From NCBI GenBank assembly GCA_009760855.2, contig WPIO01000005.1, forward strand, positions 7,147,001-7,211,000: a stretch of 64,000 bases of DNA. The letters are read 5' to 3'. Origin of the DNA: Cristatella mucedo. Lineage: Eukaryota > Bryozoa > Phylactolaemata > Cristatellidae. A model generated the notes under the pieces. That model made no database searches, was not told the origin of the DNA, and saw nothing but the letters and a program-made list of their open reading frames with translations. Shown one piece after another: positions 1 through 11,800 of this stretch; the stretch's first letter is position 1, and each line of letters begins with the position of its first letter. Both the position numbers and the translations under genes were made by a program.

Positions 1-1230
1 ATGCAAGGCCGGATACCGACGAAGCACACAGCTGCACGTGCCCCTACACCCTCGCCTACATCCACGCACGTGCAGCTATATGTACATAGAGCAAATGGGG
101 TATTGGAGCTTAAAAGTACCAAATAAGGTGTGACACCTCCTGACCAATCAGATAGTCCTTCCGTTATTGGTAGCTGCTGCCACGAATTTGCCACGGCAGC
201 TTGGACTTTATCCTATGCTTTAGTCGAGAGCCTAGAAGCCCTGCTCGCACTAAGGAAGTCACTCTTACGGCATCTTTTCATTGCTGTCTTGTATAGTTTT
301 TGCACATCTCATGGAGCGCCACCGTCAGCTCTGCTGTGTTGCATGCGCCTTATCGAAGACTGTGAATAATCGGAATCCGTAGTAGACTTTTTCCAATGTC
401 CCAACCCATGAGACTCAACAAGGAGCAGTAAGTTCTACGACAATACCGGAACTCGTGCATCAAGCAGTGTTTGTGCCCAGGGGGCGTGGTTAATGTCCAG
501 AGCATACCTGGGGCTAGTCTAATAGGCAATGCCCGTAAAACTTTGCACTGCTGCTGAGATAGTTCTCAGGAGTCTCAGACAGTTTTTGGTCCGAAATGTT
601 CCCAGTATTGCTGGCAGTGTTAAATTTTTAGGTTCTGTGTTGCTTTTTTCTGAGTTTTTAGCAAAGTAGAATTGCAAGTCACTAGCAATCTTCTTGCACT
701 GTATGTGCATTCCAACGCTATTTTGATTTGGCACATTAGAAAAGTCATTTTTAATTTTCCAAATTGGAATTGCTCTCATTTTTCCTGCTCTTGGGGTCTA
801 CCCCTGCTTTGCGTCTTTGAACACGTGCCTCATATGACTGCATCACCTCATTAGCATGCATGAACATGCCATTGACATGGTGCTCAGCGGCTTGTAAAGA
901 CTCATGCCCATGGCTTATTAGCGGCATCCTAAGGTGCCATGTTGAGATATTTTGAGTGTAGCTCAAATTCTGACAATGGAGGCCATGAACATGATGTAGC
1001 CCCTGCACTGGGCAGTCACTAGTTTCGTTGGCACTTGGGTGGGCAGACATTCGCCATTTGATAGGGAGACATGAGATCTGAGGGTGCTAGAAGGGGTTTT
1101 TCACAGCAGCAGACAGCTCTGTCTGCTGCTACCTGGCTTTGCTGCAATGCCATTGGCTGTTCATAATATGAGTAGATATTATATGTAGGCTGCATTTAAT
1201 TAGAAACCTGCGTAAACATACATATACATA
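1..1230. other. Region without recognisable gene
   Basis: I see no supported exon, RNA gene or repeat family here. The open frames are short, overlap on both strands and lack convincing splice signals or family motifs. The stretch is AT-rich compared with the coding exons further right. Confidence 0.5.
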
Positions 1231-1280
1231 CACATATATATGTGTGTGCATGTGTGTACATATTATGTATATACATAAAA

Positions 1281-1297
1281 TTTTATATATATATATA

Positions 1298-1384
<87 letters not shown>
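1281..1384. repeat. (TA)n/(TG)n microsatellite
   Basis: Alternating TA and TG dinucleotides run for about 100 bp, with two TGTGTG interruptions that split three TA blocks. Confidence 0.9.
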
Positions 1385-1386
<2 letters not shown>

Positions 1387-2129
1387 CCTACTATTTATTT
1401 GCTTTACCGATCCTTAATAACTTGCGTGCATGCACACATACATGCGGTTGCTTGTGGGCAGGGAGTCTGTGTGATCAGTACAATTGCATTGAAAGCCAGT
1501 GTGGCTACCGACAGACATTTTGCATTCTGCGAAATGAAACCGCCGGCCATCGGACTTTCAGCAGTAGCTGGCTGCCAGAAGCCGAATTCCCAGTAGCCTC
1601 CAAGTCCTGTTTAGGCAGTGCATTATAAGTCTGAACTGGAAAACCGGAGCAGGCCGACTGAGTTGCACATGGAGCTGCAAACGGCTCTTATGTGCGCACT
1701 GGCTGCTGTTTCTGCGTGTACACACCCGTGAGGGATACCTCTGCTAGGCCATGCAAAGTAAGTCGTTCTTCTCGAAGGACAGTAAAAGGGGAAAGGGCAC
1801 TCAAACCCTCTCTGCCGTGGCCTTGCCAGTAATGTAACTCATGTTTTGTGGAAGAAGTTGGCGTAAATTGGTACCAAAGCTCCAGTGAGCTGCTGCTGTT
1901 TGGCAAAGAAGTTTGTTGAACATGCATGCCCTGAGTCGAGCGAAACTTGCAAGACCACTCGAAATAATACTACGCCTGGCTCCTTGCAGAAGGTAATGCA
2001 AACTTGCACTGGGTCATGAGCATACCAGGTAGGCCAGACAGACTCCAGTTGATACCTATATGTCAGAGTGTATGCACCCGTGTTTCTGTCAGTTGCGTAA
2101 ATGCAATTCCAGTTATATTCAGCTGTGAC

Positions 2130-2327
2130 TGGTAACTTTGTATTAATCCCTGCCCGCCTCCATACTTGCCATGCGAGGAGACTTACTCGATTCTGTCACC
2201 CGTGATGTGATTTTACTTACTATTCTATTGCGTATCACTTTGCAGCAAATGTAAAGCGCCTAGAAAGAGATTAAGTTCTCTGAGGGCGCTTTATCAAGTG
2301 CAATATTATTATTATTATTATTATTAT
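2130..2327 (+). mobile_element. LINE-A 3' end (L2/CR1-like)
   Basis: This is the 3' untranslated end of the commonest LINE in the window. It reads TTTGCAGCAAATGTAAAGCG, then the hairpin AGAGATTAAGTTCTCT, then GGGCGCTTTATCAAGTG and an (ATT)n tail ending near 2327. Truncation at the 5' end is usual for target-primed retrotransposition. Confidence 0.8.
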
Positions 2328-2399
2328 GTATGTCATAGAGCCGCCAACTGGCGGAGTCCTCAACGACACAGTGGGCAGATAGCGGCCAAGATACACACT

Positions 2400-5300
2400 A
2401 TGCAAAAGGCTCTGCAAACGGAGGTCAAGGCGCATCGTCAGCACACGACCTCACCAGTAAGCTCGCCCGTGAGTATCGATCGACGATCACAGCTCCAGCT
2501 GTGCTGCTTTGACAGCAGCCCAGCGCTAGCCGAGCTCCAGTCGGCTGCTCTTGGCGACCACGTGACTAACGTGCCTCTCGTGCCTCAGCTGTCGCTGCAT
2601 GTGTGTGCCGAAATGTGTGCTTATGCCAGAGCTCAAGGACCTGGGTCGAGGCCCGTTGGTCTGCCCCAAGTGGCTCTGCCTGTGTCCCGCAGAATCTTGT
2701 GGGCCGATTCGGTGCTTTGCAGACCTATCGTGGCGCTGAGTCCCTTCGGGATCAGTAAATTGGTATCAATTACATAATGTCTAAGCACGAAACCTCACTT
2801 ATCATTAATCCTTGATATTTGATTCTCTTGCAGCAAATTGTAAACTGCAAATATAGAGATTTGGTTCCCATTTGATGCTATACGGGCAAATTATTATCGT
2901 TATTATTACTAATGACTAGGAAGATTTCTCCCATCGGGTGATGCAGTCACTGCTGGCCAATGCAAGTGGTCACCGTAGCGACCGTGTCTGGCATAGCTAT
3001 CGCGACTTTTGCGAGGTGTCAGTCTTCCTTAAGAGAGAGAGTGGTGCTGACTTGATTATGCCTTACTTCATACTGCTTGCTCTCTCAGTTTCCTATTGCT
3101 CTCTGGGACGATCGCTTCCTTCTGGATTTCGTGCCAATACCCGTTCCTGAATTGCCACTCTGGTTGCTGCAGGTTTTTTCCGTGTCAGCTTCAATCCTTG
3201 CTGCCAACAGCGGTGCACACGAGGCGCTCGCCGCGCCACCTGTGCCGAAGCACGCACACGCGGGCCTTGTCGTCGACTTGTCACAACTGCAGATGTCCAT
3301 TGCAAAAGTGCTGGACCGAGACGAGAGCAGGAAGCAACATGGCAAGTAGCAATTCCTTCGCCTGGCCACCAACTGTGTGCTCGGTACAGCATTCTCAAAA
3401 CCCTTTCCTGTATTTATTTTGGAGAGTGGCAAGGTATTGGGGTTGCAGTCCCTGACCGATTGGCGCAGCCTATTGCCCACTCTGTCCAGCCGGCTCCATG
3501 TCGGGCTATGGGGGGGGGAGTCAAGCTGCGACTAAGAGTGATGTTTCCACGTGCAAATTGGCTATTCATATCTTAACACAGCAGCTGCAACCTTAGAGCC
3601 AACACGTCGAACCAATTAACTTGAGAGTATTCTAGGTTTACATATTCATATGCCTGTATTTATTCGTAGGGCAGTTAGGATGCAGGATGTGCTGATCAAT
3701 GTTTGTAACTGATGCCATTCTTGATTAGTTTGAACAGTAATTGCAGGTGAGACTTTGCTAGAGGAATTTGGATTAATCAGGCTTACAAAATGTCGTAAGT
3801 AGCTATAAATCTACACGGATGCTCCTTGGGCACGAAAGTCGTGCAATGAATGTGGTTCGTGCACCGAAAGGTTAGCAGACCATTAGAGCGACTTGCAGCA
3901 TCAAGCAGCTAGTGGCAAGCAGCTAGTGGCAAGCAGCTAGTGGCAAGCAAGCTAGTGGCAAGCAAGGTTTGTGGCAAGTTGGTTTGTGGCAAGCAAGCTA
4001 GTGGCAAGCAAGCTAGTGGCAAGCAAGCTAGTGGCAAGTGGCAAGGTTTTCCTGCCAATGGGCAGGTAAGTACATAATAGCATACTAGTGTAAGTACATA
4101 ATAGCACGTGATCTGCCATCATGAAGAATCGGGCACGTCCAAGTTGACCCAGACAAGGCTCAGTGAACAAGGCTGGCTTTACTCGACCAAGGACTAGAGC
4201 TGCTGTGCTGCATCGTTAAAGCAAAAAAGTGTCGCCAGATATGTCTCACGATAGGCACAGCAAAGCGCCAGAGCAAGACCAGCCACTTATCTGCAGAGCC
4301 GCAGCCTCTTCCACCACCTCAACACCCCCTCCCTTCTCCCCCGACAGACTACCGGCCGCCGGAGGATCTGTTTCTGGGAGAGAGGGGGTATAATGCAGTA
4401 TGCAGCATTATTCTCCATGTGCGTGAGTGCATGCATCGCGGTGCCTTGCTTGTAGGTACTGTGGTCCTAAAGAAGCTGGGCGTCAGGCGTCCTCCCCCCC
4501 CCCCCGAAATTGACTGTCCACTTGCCCGTAGCTTTGTTCTTTGCTACCAGCAGCCGGCTTCCCTCTCCAGGTTCCTCGTTGGCTGGAGGCGAGCAGGCTG
4601 CTGGCAAGGTGGAGCAGACGAGTGCTGGCCGCGTGGCTGCAGCTCACGGCAGGGGAGACGCCGAGGCCGCGGCGCCGCTCGAAGGCGCTCGGCTACCGGG
4701 CAACGCCGGCGTCAACGACGGCGGCAGCAGCGCCGACGAGCTGCCCGAGTGCCGCTTTCGTCTGCGAGGCTTCCAGAGCGTCATACATCGCATCGTGCCA
4801 ATCGAGCAGGCCATCGTGGCACGAAAGGACGCCGGGCACGACCTTCGCGACATGGTGGCCGACGCTCACGAGCGCCTGGCCGGCCGTCCGAGGCCCAGCG
4901 TCGTCAAGTCGTCGGCAAAGGTGAAGGACAAGTTCATTTTCGCGCGGCTGCACGACACCATGTCGCTGTCGTGCCTGAGGGCAGTGCACCAGGCCTACGC
5001 CGATCGGCAGCAGGAGGAGGCCGTTGCCAACCGATCGGACGCGACGGCCGAGCAGCGGCAGCAGCGTACCGATGCCGCTGCATCGGTGCGGGCCTTCGCC
5101 GAGGAGAGGCGGCTGGCCGCACTCAAGCGGCGCGACGCCGACAAGAAGAGCGCACTGGAGGCCGAGGAGAGACAGCAGCTCGACTCGCTGCACGGCCTCA
5201 ATCTGAAGAACGAGCAGAAGCAGAGGGTGAGGAGGCAGGCAGCAGCATGCAGCTTCCTCTGCCATGACGGCTGATGTTTGATGATGGTCATAGAGGTGGG

Positions 5301-7738
5301 GCACATGCTCCTGCCAGTTGGCACCGTCCAACCGTGGCGGCGGACAAGTGATCTCTTATCATTATTATTTTAGGTTAAGTGATTATCTTGTTATTACTAT
5401 TGTTATGCGCTCGGCTTCACGGTGCTCACAAGTTTGCACATGTTTGCTCGTGGGCACTCAAGCATCGACGAAAGATTACTGAATTGCCTCCTTGAATTGA
5501 CCAGAAGAGCATTCCTGCACGGCTCTGCCTCCCCACCCAGCCTGTTCAGCTTCCCGGTTGTAAAAACTCGGCCATCCTCTCTTGGTTCCCAGGGGAGTAA
5601 GGTACTTGCCTCTGACGACCGAGGTCGTAGGCTCGAGCCCCGGGGCACATGCAAAGCACCTGGATAGAGATGAAGTTCTCTCGGGTCGCTATACAAAGAA
5701 GAATTTATTATTGGGTAGCCTATGTTTGTGAGTCTTAGAAGGCATTGGTTCACGTGACCTGATTTTGGTCGGTCCCCTATGTGCTGACACGAAGCTGCAC
5801 TAAAAGGCCTGGCCAGATCACGGCCTGCTAAGCCCCTGGTCTAAGTCCCCTTTGGCCGTGCTGTGCTGCAAGTGGTCACTCAGCCGACTGATGTGACAGC
5901 AACACAGGATGTGGCCGGCTTGGCTGTCTATCCCCATCCCTCCCCCCCCCCCAATGTCTCCCTCTGCCCAGTGTACCCAAGGCGTTGGCCTGGCCCTCGT
6001 AGGCCTGTGACCCCGTGCAATCGCACATCGATCTCTGTAGATCAGCAGTGCAGTTAGCGTGCCTCCTGTCGCACGTTCAGGCGCAGAGGAAGCGAGACCT
6101 GGTCAGGGCCGAGCAAGCGTTCGTCAACGACTTCCGCACCCAGCAGACCTCGGTCTCCAAGGCACTACTGAGGCACGACTGGCAGTCGAAGAAAGATGGC
6201 GCTCAAGGCGAAAGGGTGAGGCAGGCCGGTCACAGCGCGATTGCTGCCGGAAGTGGTCGCCGCAAGGCCTGTCGCAACGTGTCTTCGTCGCAGCCAGGGC
6301 ACGGCCTTGCGTGAGTGCAGTGCGCTGTGGCCAGCATAGCCTCTCACAGCAGTCATTGCTTTTCCGTAGTCTCAAACCGTGGCATCGGCAAAGGATTCGC
6401 AGAAGGAAAAGCAGCACATCATTAAAAGATACCTCGACCATCGCTCCAAGATGCGGCAGACGGAGAACTCCGTCACAAGGGCAGCTATTGACAACAGAAT
6501 CCTGCAGAGCATGACAGATCACCTGGACGAGGCGAGCCGCCGCCGCAAAGCTCTCGAGCTCGCTCGATTCGCCGCAACCCAATCCGCCCTTTCGTGAGCT
6601 GCACTTTCCTCGAGTTCAACGACAGCGGCCTAACAGAGTTAGGACAAGGGGAGAGAGAGAGATGCGGGCTTTCTTTTCTTTTGTCCCCCACCCGCGCCTT
6701 GCCGCGCTGCTTCAAATTGGCAGCCTTTCAGTAATGATGGGCGGTCTGCAAAACCACAGAATCAGCTGTGAAGCAAGTTGCAGGGGGCCAGCAGGGCGCA
6801 CATGAGGTCCCCACGTCGGTCGGTCGGTCGCTAGGCGCAACTCGCCCACCAACCACTAGTGGATAGGCACAGCTTATGCGTGGACACCTTTTTAGGGTTG
6901 CTTAGCTTGCTAGAAAGCTGTCCACACCACCTCCCCCATCTACGGCAGTCACGTGGCCTTCGAAGAGGCCGAGGCGTTCGGCCGAGGCTGCTGCCGATCA
7001 GTGGGCACAATAGTGTCGAGTGTGGCTGAGACAGACAGACATCTGGCCAGCATCGAAGCGGTGCAATGTTGATGGCATGCAGCACGCTCTCCGCTGCCAA
7101 ATCAGACTTTCGGTGTGTGCTGCCATAAATCATTAAGAAAGTGTGTAAACCATTATTACTAGCCAGCCGTATGAGCCTAAGACAAGTTACTAAAAAGATT
7201 ATCAAGATTTATAGCGCTACCTGGCAGCCGTACTGTCGAGCTCCAAGCAATACCATTAAAGTTTCTATACGCAAAGCTCCTGAATAGAGAGATTAAGTTC
7301 TCTTGTGGCGCTATACAAATGAATTATATATATTGATCAAGAAATCAACGGCAGCCTTTGCAGTACGGTTCGCAGGACAATAATCGTGTGCGAAACCAAT
7401 GTGATCATTTAAAGGAAATGGAAGCAATAAATAGGGTGGCCCTTAAATGCTGCCGGTTGTTGCCGGCTGCTGCTGTCGCGAAGAGGCCAGTGAGACGCCT
7501 CCTTTTTGCTCGACAGGTCCGCAGCCGGGTGAACAGAGTGCGGAGCACCAGGTACCAGCCACCTCAGCCCTACTCGGTGCCCAATGTCACCATGAGCGTA
7601 CCCTCCGTGCCGTCGGCACCCAACGCCACGCCGGACTGGCGATCGGACTTCAGGTCTGCAGCAGCCGAGTCACGCGTCGGCCTTGCTCCGCTTAGCGTAC
7701 GCCGGGATAGGTCGTCGCGCCTCCAAGCACAGGCTTGA
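2400..7738 (+). CDS. Unrecognised coiled-coil-like protein, six-exon model
   Basis: Model exons: 2400-2456, 3173-3341, 4571-5226, 6081-6215, 6370-6593 and 7525-7738. All junction phases agree and give 484 aa. The first two exons are weak; the second uses a GC donor (gcaagt). The last four look clearly coding: GC-rich third positions and good acceptors such as ttccgtag and cgttcag. Residues after about 130 are rich in Arg, Lys, Glu, Gln and Ala, with heptad-like runs (for example FAEERRLAALKRRDADKK), so a long helical or coiled-coil protein is likely. No catalytic motif, signal peptide or membrane segment is seen. I do not recognise the family; a cytoskeletal or ciliary role would be a guess. 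If the 6593 donor is not used, the frame stops at 6597 and loses the Pro-rich, Arg-rich final 71 codons. The start at 2400 is only the first plausible ATG. Confidence 0.6.
2800..2912 (+). mobile_element. Degenerate LINE-A 3' end
   Basis: It keeps the TTGCAGCAAAT start and a diverged copy of the hairpin region, followed by a broken ATT tail. It is older than the copy at 2130-2327. Confidence 0.55.
3902..4046. repeat. Minisatellite, about 14-15 bp unit
   Basis: About ten tandem copies of CAAGCAGCTAGTGG and its variants CAAGCAAGCTAGTGG and CAAGGTTTGTGG. It lies in the second intron of the plus-strand gene model. Confidence 0.9.
5580..5712 (+). mobile_element. tRNA-derived SINE-1 copy
   Basis: The 5' part resembles a tRNA gene, with an A-box-like GGAGTAAGGTACTTG and a B-box-like GGCTCGAGCCCC. 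It is followed by the LINE-like tail ATAGAGATGAAGTTCTCT and CGCTATACAAA, then TTATTATT. It lies in an intron of the plus-strand gene model. Confidence 0.75.
7255..7336 (+). mobile_element. SINE-1 tail fragment
   Basis: Only the tail is clear: CTGAATAGAGAGATTAAGTTC, TCTTGTGGCGCTATACAAAT, then an AT-rich end. The tRNA-like head is missing or unrecognisable. Confidence 0.6.
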
Positions 7739-8193
7739 CTGACTTGAGCTGGCGCCCCCACGCAGCCAGCCGTGTGCCAATTCAACGGCACTGCAGTGAC
7801 GCACGGCTGGTAACAGCCCTTCCAGCGCCACCTTGGCGCCGAGCTCGAGCACTCATTGGTGGTCAGAGCTAGCGAGCCGTGCAGCGCTGCAGCCGGCGGC
7901 TCGCTCTCATCCGGAAAGCGAGTCGCCGCCGGCCATCGACGTCGAGGGATACCCTTGGGCGAGGATGCTAGCTCAGCTTCCGGCTGCAATGCCAGAGTCA
8001 GCTGGTTGGTCTTCGGATGACAAGCTTGCTCTGCGGTCGCGATCAGACGAAATTAACGACCCGAGAGCCAAGGCAACTGGGCGGATTACACGGTTCAACG
8101 GCATCCAGTGCCGCGGGTGGAAATAGCTGCTCGGTGAGCAACCCATCATTCTGGGTTGCAAAGATTTGCTGCAGCCGAGCAGCCGCTTGGCGC

Positions 8194-8798
8194 TCAGTGC
8201 AGCCTGCTGAGACTGTTCGTCGTGTCGGACATGGTTCTTGTGAGCGAGCGAGCACACCCCGGCACGGCAGAGGCAGCAGCAGCTGATGCTTCTGCCGGCG
8301 GCTGCAACAGCATGTCCTTGATGCTCTGTACGATGAGGTCAATAGCAACTGCAAACATACAAAACCAGCTAGTGCCGGTCGCTGGGGGGGCCGAGCGCGC
8401 AGCCTGCAGCTGCAGCCCGGTGAGGTGCCACAGCAGAGCTGGCGCCACCAAAAGCGAAGCAGTCACCTGTGTTGTCTGTCCCCCGGGGAATAATGATGTC
8501 GGCATACTTCTTGGTCTGAAAATGAAAAAATATGTCCGTTCTTTCGACATTTTGCTACCGGTTTGCCAAGATGAAGCTATGCACTACCTGAAAGCGTTTT
8601 CTGCTTCGGTAGAAAGACCTGCAGAAATGTAGTGTAACTTAATGTATCTCTGTCTGTCACTCCACAAAGACTAAGAGGGTGTTACGAAGGAGAGTTTTCT
8701 GTAGCCCTCTCAAAGCCTAAGGAGCTTTCGGTGCGTATGCAGTAGCCAACAGACTTCATGTCACGCAATAAAGAGAAAGTGGTAAGCATAGCTAAGTC

Positions 8799-8850
<52 letters not shown>

Positions 8851-11800
8851 GTGAAAGAGAGATACTAAGATGCATAGACTAATTTTGGTAGGCATATTTA
8901 AGCGTGCCAGAGTGTCTCCAATGCTACATAACTGAAAGTAGGCAGACTTGCCTATGGTGCAGTCATCAAGAAAGAGTTCATTTTGGAACAGAACATCCAT
9001 ATACTGTAGAGAGGTTACATGAGGTGAGTTTGTGGCACCAATTTGTTTGAGGGTGATGCTTCCTCTGGGTCTAAGCTATGATCAGTGGAATCCGACTCTG
9101 CCATGGGATCAAGCCGAACTAGCAGCGAGTCTCTGGATAAGTCAACATTTCTGAGATTGCTCAACACTAGTAGTATAACAGTGACCAGCCCCCTCATACG
9201 GTGCCACCTTGAATGAGCCACCCTTACAATAGTGTGGATTGGAGGCAGGCTAACATTGCCTAGCCAATATAGTGCCGATTCAAGGCCATAGCCTCCCAGT
9301 CGACTTGAGCAGCTCGTGGACAGAGCTCACCACTGCACTGCCGGCACTATGTCGGAGAGGTCGAGGCACTTGTGCAAAGAAGCTAACATTGCACTTCAGT
9401 CGAGAAGGTCTCCTCTCGAGATGCACTGCTTTCAGTGAGCTTCTGGCACGTTCTACCATTCTTCTGGCGTTTTCAGACACTTCATTCTCCTCTTTGCTCT
9501 CGCCCGCGCGAGCGAGACAATACGTGTAGTCGATGCTATCGTCTGCTTTCGGCTCATCAGTGAGTATACTCAGCCGACATAAGGCATAGCATACCGCTTG
9601 GAAACCAAAACTGAAACACCCACGTCCAGGCAGGACAGCCATGGCTAGCCATAGGCCAGGTCGAGGAACAAGCGTGCCTCCAGGCATGGAGGACAGTGGC
9701 ACGTAGGAGGATGGGGCAGGCTCTGAGGTGGGGCACACAGCCCCACAGGCAGGTGTGCCCAGGCGTGCCTCCAGCTCTGAGGTGGGGCACACAGCAGAGC
9801 TCGGCTGGCGCTTAAGCATGCCATGAACCTAGCCATACTGCTGAAAGACAGTGCTGCTTCTGGCTTCAGCTTTCTCCAGCTTTGCCAGCCCTACCATAGT
9901 GAGGGCATCCTGCTAGAGAAGAGGCCTGTGTCCCCCCCCCCCCAACTGCCCAAAGGAGGCCCAAGTCAACCAGGGTCCACCTGCGATTTCAAGTCTGAGA
10001 GAGCAGGGTAGTCCCTAAACCTAGAGACGCACTAGTCAGATACGTTGAGATCTGCATACAATACAAGCTGCCTGTTACCCAGTAAGTTTAAGGCTTGAGC
10101 ATACAAAATACACAACAAGATTTGGCCTAGGAGTAAGCCCTATACAAATGAATTTTTAAAAAAATGTATGACGCTGCTTATGCAGGGGCTAGCTGAGCAG
10201 ATCAAGCAGCAGAATGCATTCAGAAAATGTAAAGATGAGCATTCAGCGCAAAAATGCCACTAATGCAAATTCGCAGAAACGATCTTCAAAAGGCACGCAC
10301 ACTAGTAAACTGATGACAATTACACATTTACCTCAGTAAATGGTTGGCGTTAGAATATGCCTGCACAATCTTGCCCACATACAAACACAAGCATCAAATC
10401 ACACATGCGTACATACACAGTGACACACACACCAGATGCAAACCAAAAGCCACTTAGGCTTTGAGTGCACTCCAGAAAACTCCCCCAGGGTAACACCCAC
10501 TTACTTAGTCCTAGTGGCTTTGTGGAGTTACCTTGGAGAAACATTACACTACACTACATTGCACACGCCCACACACACACACACACACGCGCGCACACAC
10601 GGCTACTGCTGCCCGATGCTCAGACTCATTTGCTATTATTCTGTTGATGCTGGAACTTTTAGAGCTCCTGATAAGCATCTGATAGGCCATACTCAGCAGA
10701 TCACTGCAGCCCGGGGAGAGTCTCCTCCAATGAATGATGCCACTCCCACAATAGCACCAGGTTAGACCGACAGGATTTCTAAGAAAAGCTAGCAACCTAT
10801 CAAAAGGCTGCATAGCGACATGCCCCAATATCGAAACTACAAATAGTGTCAGGCTTCACAGGCTCCAAATTCCCAGTACGAACACCCACGCGAAACACTG
10901 CCCATAAGCTAGCGAGCCATGTGCTGTGCTGCTTGGTTACAGTTCAAACATCCTTGATGGGCAACCAAGCTTTCATTTGCCTGACTACCTGCCGCCTGCA
11001 GACTCACAGAGCTATTACATCTAAGCAGGTCTATTGCATCGACGAGTTTTCTAGGCGCAAAGCCTACGCCTATCGTGCACAATCGGTAGCCAAAACCCTT
11101 CATCTCAGGCGGCAACTAAAACTTAGGAGTTCAGCAAATGAAACCGGTCAGCCAAGGAAGTAAGAAGCACTATGCTTACGTAGCAGCAATGGAGACCACT
11201 TGATAAGGAAGTGTCAGAATCATCAGCAGGAGCAGCAATATCACCGTTAGCATAAGTGTCGCGGAAGCAACCTTCGCGGTCTGTCACCGGTCTATTTACC
11301 AAAAGAGAGGCAGGCAAATCCTCATTCCGAAAGAAACAGTGACACGAGGGGTCAACATTTCTGCTCCAGCTCTTCTGAGCAAGCGCAGCGAGTGCACTTC
11401 CCAAAACGTTTCTGCCGAAGCCACGTGATCACCGGTCCACGAGCCTGATTAGTCAACCACGCTGAGGCGGCTGGCACTGCTGCTGTGTACACAGAGGCTT
11501 GCACGACGTGAGGCTACGTGCCAAGCGTGCTGCAAGCTGTCGGAGCTGACAAGGTCTTTCGGCTAGCACTTGCTTCTTACCGGAAAACAGAACTCTTCAA
11601 ACGCAGGTTTGACAAAGGTCATGTACTGGCAGAGCACGTGCTCCAGGTCACGACCACGCTGATGGACGTCGCGAGCAGCTACAAGATGGCACCGAGCGGT
11701 AAGCCAAGGTGAGTGCTGCTAAGCCGAAGACAGCGTCGGCGGCATGCGGCGGCACGAACAGGTCGTCCGACATGGCCTGACAGCACTGCCGAGTCACTGG

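Noticed and set aside
1-138. Open frame from base 1 (45 codons)
   Set aside because: Short, low-complexity and without splice or family support.
9280-9819. 179-codon minus-strand open frame within a UCK intron
   Set aside because: The part near [18 protein letters not shown] looks faintly coding, but no splice sites or family match support it and part of it overlaps a local duplication.
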